DNA of 6,302 nt from Methanomassiliicoccaceae archaeon (lineage in GTDB: Archaea; Thermoplasmatota; Thermoplasmata; Methanomassiliicoccales; Methanomethylophilaceae). Of this stretch, positions 1 through 5,507 are shown one piece after another. The notes under the pieces are model-generated. The model was given only the letters and a program-made list of their open reading frames with translations. It was not told the origin of the DNA and did no database searches. A program made the translations under genes and the position numbers. The stretch is from positions 1 to 6,302 of the forward strand of contig JAIRTZ010000022.1 in the NCBI GenBank assembly GCA_031254685.1, written 5' to 3'. Position 1 is the stretch's first letter. Every line of letters starts with the position of its first letter.

Positions 1-741
1 TGGCCCGCCACCATCGGCATGACCGAAAAGGCCTCAATGGGGGCGTTGCAGGATTATGTGGATATGATGATCAATACAGATACGTCAAAGGTGGACGAGG
101 TACTGAGGTCCCCTGCCACGGTCCGTCAGCTCATGAGATCCCTGTCAAGGAACATATCCACGGTCGCCAACATGTCAACAATAAGGAAAGATATGATGGG
201 TGATGACGATGCGATCTCGGTAAAGACCATTTCCTCATATATCAATGCGCTGAGGCGCATATTCATCGTAGAGGACCTGCCTGCATGGAATCCCTCGCTC
301 CGTTCGCAAACCGCTGTAAGAAGCTCCCCGAAAAGACACTTCGTCGATCCGTCAATAGCAACTTCTGTCCTGCACACATCGCCGGACGGTCTGCTGAACG
401 ACTTTAACACATTCGGGCTTCTTTTCGAATCGTTATGTGTAAGGGATCTCAGGGTGTATTCTCAGGTATTGAACGGCGAAGTGTTCCATTATCGCGACAA
501 TTACGGTCTGGAGGCTGACGCGATCGTACACCTTATGGACGGTCGGTGGGGCGCTTTTGAAATAAAAATGGGTTCAAAGGAAATAGAAGAAGGCGTCAAG
601 AATCTCAGGAAACTGAAAGAAATGATAGATGAAGAGCGCATGAGGCCGCCTTCTTTCATGATGGTCCTTACTGCCACCGAATACGCACTTGAAAACGATG
701 ACGGCGTTCACATCGTACCGATAGGCTGCCTCAGGGACTGA
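1..741 (+). CDS. AAA_14/DUF4143-family ATPase, C-terminal part (5' end outside window)
   Basis: The reading frame is open from base 1 (it begins WPATIG, before any Met), so the gene starts upstream and the ATG at 19 is internal. What remains is the C-terminal half of the widespread prokaryotic ATPases annotated AAA_14 plus DUF4143; the P-loop part is not in the window. Visible are a helical region, then a winged-helix-like stretch (SVKTISSYINALRRIFIVEDLPAWNPSLRS, bases about 220-305, in two family-typical blocks around 'SYINALRR' and 'LPAWNPSLRS'). It ends in a PD-(D/E)xK-nuclease-like end domain with Asp at 517-519 (EADAI) and Glu-x-Lys at 559-567 (FEIK). In the family this domain is thought to resemble a nuclease fold; activity is generally unproven. 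These proteins are often orphan or mobile-associated and their substrate is unknown. It ends with TGA, 104 bases before the next start, which has its own TATA box, so the two are probably separate transcripts. Confidence 0.85.
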   Translation, partial: WPATIGMTEKASMGALQDYVDMMINTDTSKVDEVLRSPATVRQLMRSLSRNISTVANMSTIRKDMMGDDDAISVKTISSYINALRRIFIVEDLPAWNPSLRSQTAVRSSPKRHFVDPSIATSVLHTSPDGLLNDFNTFGLLFESLCVRDLRVYSQVLNGEVFHYRDNYGLEADAIVHLMDGRWGAFEIKMGSKEIEEGVKNLRKLKEMIDEERMRPPSFMMVLTATEYALENDDGVHIVPIGCLRD

Positions 742-814
742 TATCGGATCGCTGCATCATCATCTCTTTGTCAAATGCGGCGGAGGCGGCAGCGGACCAT
801 CGCGCGAAGGCGGA

Positions 815-822
815 TTTTATAT
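815..822 (+). promoter_or_regulatory. TATA box of the nitrilase-like gene
   Basis: TTTTATAT lies at -31 to -24 relative to the ATG at 846, the spacing expected if transcription starts at or next to the A of the start codon (leaderless mRNA). This favours the ATG at 846 over the in-frame TTG at 768, which lies upstream of the box. No Shine-Dalgarno motif precedes 846. Confidence 0.6.
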
Positions 823-845
823 CCCACGAATACGTATCGGAACTC

Positions 846-1616
846 ATGAGGATCGCCATAGCACAGGTACGGGGTCAAATGGAAGACCCGCCCGCGAACG
901 CGTCGAAGGCGAAGATGCTTCTCCATAATACGGACGTTGACCTTCTGATCTTCCCGGAATTATTCGCAACGGGATTCGACGCGAACTGCGCAAAGTACGC
1001 GGCCAACATGGCCGGGCTCTTCAAGAACAAAGCGTACAAGATCGTGAAGGAGAAAGGGGATTCCATCATCTACGGAAGCCCGATGCAGTTCGACGACGGC
1101 GTATACAATTGCGCCGTACTCACGGACGGCGAGAACGAACAGATCTACAAAAAGATACATCTGGCGGCGAATGAGAAATTTAACGAGAAAGAGATCTTTA
1201 AAGCGGGCAGCGCTCCCGCCATATTCGAATTCAAAGGTCTCAAATTCGGTATGATGATCGGCAACGATATATTATTCGCCGAAATGGCAAGATGGTATGC
1301 AGCGAATGACGTCGACATCGCGGTATGCATATCCGCGGTATCCAAACCGATCATGGAGCGGTTCGAGAAAGTCCTCCCGGCAAGATGCGTTGAGAATTCG
1401 ATGGAAATGATATTCGTGAACATGGTCGGCCCAGATCCCGGTTTCGCGATGGCCGGCGGCAGCAAGTACATCTCATCCGACGGCATCGTTATCGAGAACT
1501 GCCCCGACAGCAGCGACGTGCGCATCATAAAGGTCGATACGGAAAGGATAAAGCGGTCCAAAGAAAAGAGGACGTTCCTCAGCGAGATAAGGAAAGATAT
1601 CGACTGGAAGGTTTAA
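846..1616 (+). CDS. Nitrilase-superfamily (carbon-nitrogen hydrolase fold) protein lacking the catalytic Cys
   Basis: The 256-residue product has the length and motif order of a single-domain carbon-nitrogen hydrolase. It begins MRIAIAQVRG, the usual first strand of the family, which is why I chose 846. Catalytic Glu38 is in IFPELFATGF and Lys103 in YKKIHL. The third motif, normally [VM]MICYD or ICFD, reads MMIGND, so Gly139 (codon ggc, 1260-1262) replaces the nucleophilic Cys. The usual RFPE after it is also altered (LFAE). Later family landmarks remain: ARCVEN (normally ARAxEN), FVNMVG, and GGSKYISSDG (the G-S-x-I-x-x-x-G strand). Active members hydrolyse amides or nitriles through a Cys thioester, so this protein is probably not an amidase; a binding, scaffolding or different catalytic role is possible. 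Its other Cys residues do not fall at the active-site position. The frame is otherwise intact, arguing against simple decay. Its stop codon overlaps that of the convergent HMG-CoA reductase gene. Confidence 0.88.
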   Translation: MRIAIAQVRGQMEDPPANASKAKMLLHNTDVDLLIFPELFATGFDANCAKYAANMAGLFKNKAYKIVKEKGDSIIYGSPMQFDDGVYNCAVLTDGENEQIYKKIHLAANEKFNEKEIFKAGSAPAIFEFKGLKFGMMIGNDILFAEMARWYAANDVDIAVCISAVSKPIMERFEKVLPARCVENSMEMIFVNMVGPDPGFAMAGGSKYISSDGIVIENCPDSSDVRIIKVDTERIKRSKEKRTFLSEIRKDIDWKV

Positions 1617-2767
1617 CGTCCCAGTTCCTTATGCGCCTTCCCCAGCTGTCCGGACGCCTGCGCTGCGAGCGTAGACAGCTCGCCCGCCAGTACGGTTACG
1701 GCAACGATCTCGGCGAGCTTCTTCGCCTTTCCGGACCCGAGGCATCCGATCATGCTCAGCGCCTCCGATTGGCATGGAAGTTTCGTACCTCCGCCGACGG
1801 TGCCGACCTCGACCGACGGCATCCTCACGGAGATGTACAGATCGTCGCCGATCGATTCGCAGACCGTCATCGACAAACTCGCCTCAACGACCTGCGCAGG
1901 ATCTTGTCCGGTCGCTATGTAAAGCGCCGCGGCCATGTTCGCCGCATGCGCATTGTGTCCCATCGAACCGGCCATGGAGCTGCCTATCAGATTCTTGCGG
2001 ATGTTCGTCTCGACGATGCTCTCCGCGGATGCGTGAAGTTTCGTTCCGACAATGCCGCCGGATATCAGCGCCTCCGCGACGACCGTCTTCCCGCGCCCCT
2101 CTATCGCGTTGATCCACGCCGGTTTCTTGTCGGTGCACATGTTGCCGGACACAGAGACGAGCACCGCATCCGTTTCTTTCTCGATGAGCCTGCATACCGC
2201 CTCCGAGGCTATCGTCACCATGTTCATGCCCATCGCGTCGCCTGTCTCGAAGGACAAGCGGACAAAGAGGCTCCTTCCGTTGGGGAACGCGTCCGCGGAT
2301 ATCAGTTTACCGTGGGACGTCGTTCCTTTCACGGCGGCGTCCATCTTCTTTTTGTTCTTCGATATCCAATCGATCGCATCCGCCGCATGCGATATCCCAT
2401 TCACCCGGAATACCGGTGCGCGGGTCATCGCATCCCTGAATATTCGGACCGACGCGCCGCCGGATGCCGTTATGACGGACATGCCGCGCGATACGGACGC
2501 TACGAGCGCCCCCTCCGTCGTTGCCATCGGAACGATGAACTCACCTTTCGCATGCTCCCCGTTGATCAGGACGGGGCCGGCGAATCCCAGCGGTATCTGA
2601 ACGGCGCCGATCATGTTCTCTATGTTCTTCTCGGCGGCCTTCGGATCGAAGGAATATTTTGATATGTTCTCCAGTTTAGTATTCGAGAAACCTTCCGCAG
2701 CGCCGCGTCTGTCGTCGACATCGCCGCGTTCGCGGCCCCTGTTCCTCAATCCGGTATCCTTGTTCAT
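1613..2767 (-). CDS. hmgA: 3-hydroxy-3-methylglutaryl-CoA reductase (class I, NADPH)
   Basis: This enzyme reduces HMG-CoA to mevalonate with two NADPH, the committed step of the mevalonate route to archaeal isoprenoid lipids. It is soluble: no membrane domain precedes the catalytic part, as usual in archaea. From the start at 2767 it has 384 residues. Class I landmarks are ENMIGAVQIPLGFAGPV (about 50-66), MATTEG with catalytic Glu85, the NADP-binding DAMGMNM (177-183), GNMCTDKKPAWIN with catalytic Lys214, ATGQD with catalytic Asp289, and GKAH with catalytic His379 near the C-terminus. All four catalytic residues are present. An in-frame ATG at 2800 would add 11 residues, but a TATA-like element overlaps that stretch at the right distance for a leaderless start at 2767, so I prefer the shorter form. 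The gene is transcribed away from the membrane-protein gene and toward the nitrilase-like gene, whose last four bases it overlaps. No terminator lies between them; a T-rich run on this strand (complement of 1557-1572) could serve. Confidence 0.97.
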   Translation of the reverse strand: MNKDTGLRNRGRERGDVDDRRGAAEGFSNTKLENISKYSFDPKAAEKNIENMIGAVQIPLGFAGPVLINGEHAKGEFIVPMATTEGALVASVSRGMSVITASGGASVRIFRDAMTRAPVFRVNGISHAADAIDWISKNKKKMDAAVKGTTSHGKLISADAFPNGRSLFVRLSFETGDAMGMNMVTIASEAVCRLIEKETDAVLVSVSGNMCTDKKPAWINAIEGRGKTVVAEALISGGIVGTKLHASAESIVETNIRKNLIGSSMAGSMGHNAHAANMAAALYIATGQDPAQVVEASLSMTVCESIGDDLYISVRMPSVEVGTVGGGTKLPCQSEALSMIGCLGSGKAKKLAEIVAVTVLAGELSTLAAQASGQLGKAHKELGR

Positions 2768-2788
2768 CAAATCACAATCCGCAGGAGG

Positions 2789-2797
2789 ATATAATAA
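2789..2797 (-). promoter_or_regulatory. TATA box of HMG-CoA reductase gene
   Basis: On the minus strand the sequence reads TTATTATAT, at about -30 to -22 relative to the ATG at 2767. This predicts transcription starting at the start codon. The purine-rich 'aggagg' seen at 2783-2788 on the plus strand is just the complement of the pyrimidines after this box and has no start codon at useful spacing. Confidence 0.55.
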
Positions 2798-2818
2798 CAT
2801 TCTCTATCCGGCACATGC

Positions 2819-2826
2819 TATATTTT
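2819..2826 (+). promoter_or_regulatory. TATA box of the eight-helix membrane protein gene
   Basis: TATATTTT, followed by AATTA, lies at -44 to -37 relative to the ATG at 2863. Transcription would start near 2847-2850, giving a short leader of roughly 13-17 bases. It is divergent from the HMG-CoA reductase box about 25 bp away, so both promoters share one spacer of 95 bp. Confidence 0.5.
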
Positions 2827-2862
2827 AATTACTTTGTTCTGCATCGAACCCATCGGTCGGTG

Positions 2863-3966
2863 ATGAGCATCAAGTACGTCCGCGAGATAACACAGAGCGA
2901 GAAGGACCACAATATCACGAAGGCGGTCCCTTACATCGTCCTCATCGCCGCGGCCATCGGTTTTACCGCAGGATATTTTGCGCACACAACGCAAATGGGT
3001 CTGCTCATCCTGTGCTTCTGCTCTCCGTTCGCGCTCGGGTTCGCGGCATTGGGCGTATATGCGTTCCTGCACAGGGAACCGGGCGCGCTTGACGGAAAGA
3101 TAACGATGACGATGCTCATAACGTTCCCGCTGATAATCTCCATGGTCATGCTTGCGATCACGTCGTACGTGATGTCGGAGGTCACCGATTATATAATGGA
3201 GCTGACCAGGAACTTCGCGCCGAAGAGTCTCACCGTCATCGGGATAGTATATTCGCTGACGCTGGTGATGTTGTTCACCTGCCACGGTGTGATCTCCACG
3301 GTGGTCGCATACTTCAGAAAGTACACAGTACGCATATATCTCAGTCTGGAGAAGATAAAGAACGATCACACCGACACAACGAGGAACAAGATAAGCAGAT
3401 GGATATACGGCGTCCCAGATGTGATCGACGTCCGCAGCATCGAATTGGAACCCGTCCGGAGCGACGGAAGATTCCCTGTGAGGATGTTCGTATCGCTCGC
3501 GTTCAGCATATTCGCGCTGGGCCTTTCCGTCAGTTCGTACGTCTTCCTGAACCCGATATTCCAAAGCGCGCTCACGATAGACGAGGCCGTGATCATCACG
3601 GTCATACTGACGTTCTTCATTCCCGTCTTAGTGATACCGTGGTTCATAACGAGAGACATAGGCGCGAAGATCAAGAGCCAGGCAAGGGATTACTATCTGT
3701 GGAAAGGTATGAGGAAAAGATTGTATCAGGGTTTCTTCGCGATAATGGTATTTCTGTCGATGTTCATGATCTCCGTATATCTTGGTTACGATATCGTGAG
3801 GACATCGTACACATACGCCGGTTACGTGACGATAACGGCGTTCCTTTCGTTATTCTGCTCATTTATTTACGCGAACTATTACCACAAGGGATTCAAGGAA
3901 GGCATAATCCAGGAGTTCGGCGAAGCGAAGGGTTCAGCGGACCGCGAACAGAGCGCACGCGAGTGA
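2863..3966 (+). CDS. Polytopic membrane protein of unknown function (8 predicted helices)
   Basis: I do not recognise this family. From the ATG at 2863 it has 367 residues. Hydrophobic segments lie at about residues 19-40, 45-69, 80-104, 121-151, 206-229, 239-262, 287-310 and 319-340, arranged as two groups of four. Charges follow the positive-inside rule for cytoplasmic N- and C-termini: the cytoplasmic loops 152-205 and 263-286 are rich in Lys and Arg, while the opposite loops are short and poor in them. No signal peptide, nucleotide-binding motif or obvious metal site is visible. An in-frame ATG at 2815 would add 16 residues (LYFNYFVLHRTHRSV region) but lies upstream of and overlaps the TATA box, so I reject it; GTG at 2860 is also possible. 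The next gene, a TPR protein, follows after 37 bases on the same strand, so the two could work together, although a TATA-like box lies between them. Confidence 0.85.
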   Translation: MSIKYVREITQSEKDHNITKAVPYIVLIAAAIGFTAGYFAHTTQMGLLILCFCSPFALGFAALGVYAFLHREPGALDGKITMTMLITFPLIISMVMLAITSYVMSEVTDYIMELTRNFAPKSLTVIGIVYSLTLVMLFTCHGVISTVVAYFRKYTVRIYLSLEKIKNDHTDTTRNKISRWIYGVPDVIDVRSIELEPVRSDGRFPVRMFVSLAFSIFALGLSVSSYVFLNPIFQSALTIDEAVIITVILTFFIPVLVIPWFITRDIGAKIKSQARDYYLWKGMRKRLYQGFFAIMVFLSMFMISVYLGYDIVRTSYTYAGYVTITAFLSLFCSFIYANYYHKGFKEGIIQEFGEAKGSADREQSARE

Positions 3967-3974
3967 TGCAATAG

Positions 3975-3982
3975 GATATTAT
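3975..3982 (+). promoter_or_regulatory. Possible TATA box of the TPR gene
   Basis: GATATTAT lies at -29 to -22 relative to the ATG at 4004, again the leaderless spacing. It is a weaker match than the others, and read-through from the membrane-protein gene is an alternative. Confidence 0.4.
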
Positions 3983-4003
3983 CCGAAGAGCCGATGACGC
4001 TGT

Positions 4004-4627
4004 ATGCCCGATCCAGCGTACGAGGCCGTCACAAGAGCGAAGAACCAGGCCCGCAGCGGCAATCCGGAAGGCGCGGAAAGAACGCTGGAAGCATATCTTA
4101 GAACGGACCCGCATAACAACAAGGTGAGAATGGTACTTGCGCAGATATTGTCGAACGATCTCAAGGACAGACGCGGCGCATTGCTCCAGCTTGATATCAT
4201 ACTCGATATAGATCCCGATGACATCGACGCGAGGAAAGCGTTGGTAACGGTATTGAAAGTGGAACCGAAGAACCGGAAGGAGGCGGACGGTCATTACCGT
4301 CAGCTTACGGACCGATGTCCCGATGATGTCGAACTCGCAAACAGCTATGCGATATTCTTAAAGAATCAGATGCTTGATTTCAAGGCATCGGCGGAGATGT
4401 ACGAGAAAGCGCTGTCAATGGATGCGGACCGATCCGATATACATTACAACTACGCGATACTGCTGGTGAAGGAATTCAAAGATTACGTTTCCGCGAGAGA
4501 GCATCTCGAAGCGGCCGTCCGCACAGACCCGAAGAACAACGAGGCGCGGACAGCATTGGAACGTCTGATGAAAAAGAAGTTCAGGGGAGAGACCGAAAAG
4601 AAAGGTCTGTTCGGGCTCAGGAAATGA
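4004..4627 (+). CDS. Tetratricopeptide repeat (TPR) protein
   Basis: The 207-residue soluble protein is built almost wholly of TPR helix-turn-helix units, which normally mediate protein-protein contacts. Five units can be drawn at about residues 4-36, 38-72, 73-107, 108-143 and 144-178. Four of the five end in the typical D-P-x-[ND] or C-P-D-D turn (TDPHN, IDPDD, RCPDD, TDPKN); the fourth ends less typically, in MDADR. Consensus positions such as Ala-x-x-x-[FLY]-x-x-A-[LI] are visible, as in ASAEMYEKAL. The C-terminus is a basic tail (KKKFRGETEKK and FGLRK), which might bind nucleic acid or acidic membrane surfaces. The start is forced: an in-frame TGA sits at 3995-3997 and ATG 4004 is the first start after it. 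There is no signal peptide, so it is presumably cytoplasmic, facing the same side as the predicted cytoplasmic loops of the upstream membrane protein. The specific partner is unknown. Confidence 0.9.
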   Translation: MPDPAYEAVTRAKNQARSGNPEGAERTLEAYLRTDPHNNKVRMVLAQILSNDLKDRRGALLQLDIILDIDPDDIDARKALVTVLKVEPKNRKEADGHYRQLTDRCPDDVELANSYAIFLKNQMLDFKASAEMYEKALSMDADRSDIHYNYAILLVKEFKDYVSAREHLEAAVRTDPKNNEARTALERLMKKKFRGETEKKGLFGLRK

Positions 4628-4629
4628 TA

Positions 4630-4677
4630 CCGTATACGCAGCGGTACGCGGTATGCGCACGCATACGCAATATACGG
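4630..4677. repeat. Nested inverted repeat with alternating purine-pyrimidine tract
   Basis: It begins three bases after the TPR stop codon. The outer arms CCGTATA (4630-4636) and TATACGG (4671-4677) are exact reverse complements. Inside is a second perfect inverted repeat, GTATGCG (4651-4657) and CGCATAC (4660-4666), separated by CA. Bases 4651-4669 alternate purine and pyrimidine without a break. It might be a 3'-end hairpin of the TPR transcript, a protein-binding site for the rubrerythrin promoter, or a DNA-structure element; no T-tract follows directly. Confidence 0.55.
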
Positions 4678-4710
4678 AACGTGAGTATACTTAAGATATT
4701 CAGAAAGGTA

Positions 4711-4718
4711 GTTATACT
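4711..4718 (+). promoter_or_regulatory. Possible TATA box of the rubrerythrin gene
   Basis: GTTATACT lies at -28 to -21 relative to the GTG start at 4739, compatible with a leaderless mRNA. Competing AT-rich elements are CTTAAGATATT (4690-4700), which would give a leader of about 17 bases, and GATATTTTT (4723-4731), which is too close to the start. Confidence 0.4.
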
Positions 4719-4738
4719 TCCTGATATTTTTCTAATCG

Positions 4739-5287
4739 GTGATTAGGACGGAACTTAAAGGATCCAAGACAGAAGCAAATCTGGCTGCCGCTTTCGCGGG
4801 GGAGAGCCAAGCAAGGAACAAGTACACGTACTTCGCCTCGGCGGCGAAGAAAGAGGGATACGAGCAGATCGCGGAGATCTTCCTCGAGAGCGCAGAGAAT
4901 GAGAAGGAACATGCCAAGATGTGGTTCAAGCTCCTCCACGACGGCGCTGTGCCGAAGACGGCGGAGAACCTGAAGGCCGCGGCCGAGGGAGAGAATTACG
5001 AATGGACCGTGATGTACGCCGATTTCGCGAAGGCCGCGAAGAAGGAAGGTTTCTCGGACATCGCCAAGTTATTCGAAGGGGTCGCGAAGATAGAGAAGGA
5101 GCACGAAGAGAGATTCCTGAAGCTCCTGAAGAATCTTAAAGAAGGCGTCGTTTACAAGAAGGGCGACGCGATCATGTGGAAATGCCGCAACTGCGGTCAC
5201 ATACACGTGGCGAAGGCGGCACCCGCAGAGTGCCCCGTGTGCGCACACCCGAAGGCATATTTCGAAGTGCGCGCCCAGAACTATTAA
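4739..5287 (+). CDS. rbr: Rubrerythrin (diiron peroxidase with rubredoxin domain)
   Basis: Rubrerythrins reduce hydrogen peroxide to water in the cytoplasm of anaerobes, taking electrons through the C-terminal rubredoxin domain. The 182-residue protein has the classical two-domain layout. The four-helix diiron domain (about 1-140) shows FAGESQARNKYTYFA with Glu22, ENEKEH with Glu55 and His58, ENYEW with Glu85 and Glu88, and IEKEHE with Glu119 and His122, matching the conserved ligand pattern. The rubredoxin domain (about 145-178) binds one iron through Cys149-x2-Cys152 and Cys165-x2-Cys168. The start is GTG: an in-frame TAA at 4733-4735 rules out anything earlier, and the family start (xELKGxKTE) aligns with it. 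The two halves of the helical domain are still alike (19 of 35 positions identical between residues 32-66 and 96-130). The gene stands alone, with its own promoter candidate and a strong terminator. Confidence 0.97.
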   Translation: MIRTELKGSKTEANLAAAFAGESQARNKYTYFASAAKKEGYEQIAEIFLESAENEKEHAKMWFKLLHDGAVPKTAENLKAAAEGENYEWTVMYADFAKAAKKEGFSDIAKLFEGVAKIEKEHEERFLKLLKNLKEGVVYKKGDAIMWKCRNCGHIHVAKAAPAECPVCAHPKAYFEVRAQNY

Positions 5288-5318
5288 GGTGCGCAAGCAC
5301 CGTCTTTTTCATTTTTTT
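5288..5318 (+). terminator. Hairpin and T-tract terminator after rubrerythrin
   Basis: Directly after the TAA stop, GGTGC (5288-5292) and GCACC (5297-5301) form a 5-bp stem closed by GCAA, a GNRA-type tetraloop. The pyrimidine run TCTTTTTCATTTTTTT (5303-5318) follows. In archaea the T-tract alone usually drives termination; the hairpin makes this look like an intrinsic terminator and may stabilise the mRNA 3' end. Confidence 0.8.
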
Positions 5319-5439
5319 CCTGTCCGCAGACACATATACGCGGCCCCGTTCCTATGATCGCGGAGTCGGATCGTTCCCGAGGATGCCGGTATCATCTGTC
5401 GGCCGTATCCCGGCACCGCTATTGTATTAAGCCTCTCAG
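5319..5439. other. Spacer between rubrerythrin terminator and RCC1 promoter
   Basis: About 120 bases with no supportable gene on either strand. The only structure I see is a weak inverted repeat, TGCCGG (5384-5389) and CCGGCA (5410-5415), with a 20-base loop. It is too loose to call an RNA gene. Confidence 0.4.
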
Positions 5440-5447
5440 CATATATA
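5440..5447 (+). promoter_or_regulatory. TATA box of the RCC1-repeat gene
   Basis: CATATATA is the best canonical archaeal TATA box in the window. Transcription is expected near 5471, giving an untranslated leader of about 37 bases before the ATG at 5508. A perfect palindrome abuts its 3' side. Confidence 0.6.
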
Positions 5448-5466
5448 CAGCAACGGAACGTTGCTG
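5448..5466. promoter_or_regulatory. Candidate operator: perfect palindrome between TATA box and transcription start
   Basis: CAGCAACG (5448-5455) and CGTTGCTG (5459-5466) are exact reverse complements of 8 bp around GAA. The element begins one base after the TATA box and ends just before the inferred start of transcription. That is the position where archaeal repressors block polymerase recruitment. If transcription began further upstream it could instead be a leader hairpin. Confidence 0.55.
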
Positions 5467-5496
5467 AAGATACAGCGGTTCCGATGACGGTCCGGC

Positions 5497-5502
5497 AGGG
5501 TG
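5497..5502 (+). promoter_or_regulatory. Shine-Dalgarno-like site of the RCC1-repeat gene
   Basis: AGGGTG ends five bases before the ATG at 5508 and contains GGTG, which pairs with the 3' end of archaeal 16S rRNA. It favours 5508 over the in-frame ATG at 5484, which has no such site. It is the only well-spaced Shine-Dalgarno-like motif I found before a start in this window. Confidence 0.5.
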
Positions 5503-5507
5503 TTCAT

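Noticed and set aside
768..845. TTG-initiated 26-residue extension of the nitrilase-like protein
   Set aside because: The added sequence does not resemble the family, the TATA box lies inside it, and MRIAIAQ at 846 is the usual family start.
1631..2662. Long plus-strand open frame opposite HMG-CoA reductase
   Set aside because: Its Arg- and His-rich translation has no domain character and is the antisense shadow of a gene with all catalytic motifs.
2783..2788. AGGAGG on the plus strand as a ribosome binding site
   Set aside because: The next plus-strand ATG (2815) is 26 bases away; the motif is the complement of sequence within the HMG-CoA reductase promoter.
2768..2800. Longer HMG-CoA reductase start at 2800
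   Set aside because: The extension overlaps the likely TATA box and adds only 11 unconserved residues.
2818..3564. Minus-strand open frame opposite the membrane protein
   Set aside because: It is highly charged with no recognisable motif, a shadow of the plus-strand gene, which has clear helices and topology.
4723..4732. GATATTTTTC as the rubrerythrin TATA box or a TPR terminator
   Set aside because: It is only 7-16 bases from the GTG start, too close for a TATA box, and the T-run is short for a terminator.
5384..5415. Inverted repeat TGCCGG/CCGGCA as a small RNA or riboswitch
   Set aside because: Six paired bases around a 20-base loop with no further pairing or T-tract is within what GC-rich spacers give by chance.
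5176..5430. Small plus-strand open frame running from rubrerythrin into the spacer
   Set aside because: It overlaps the rubredoxin domain in another frame and crosses the terminator; its composition is not protein-like.
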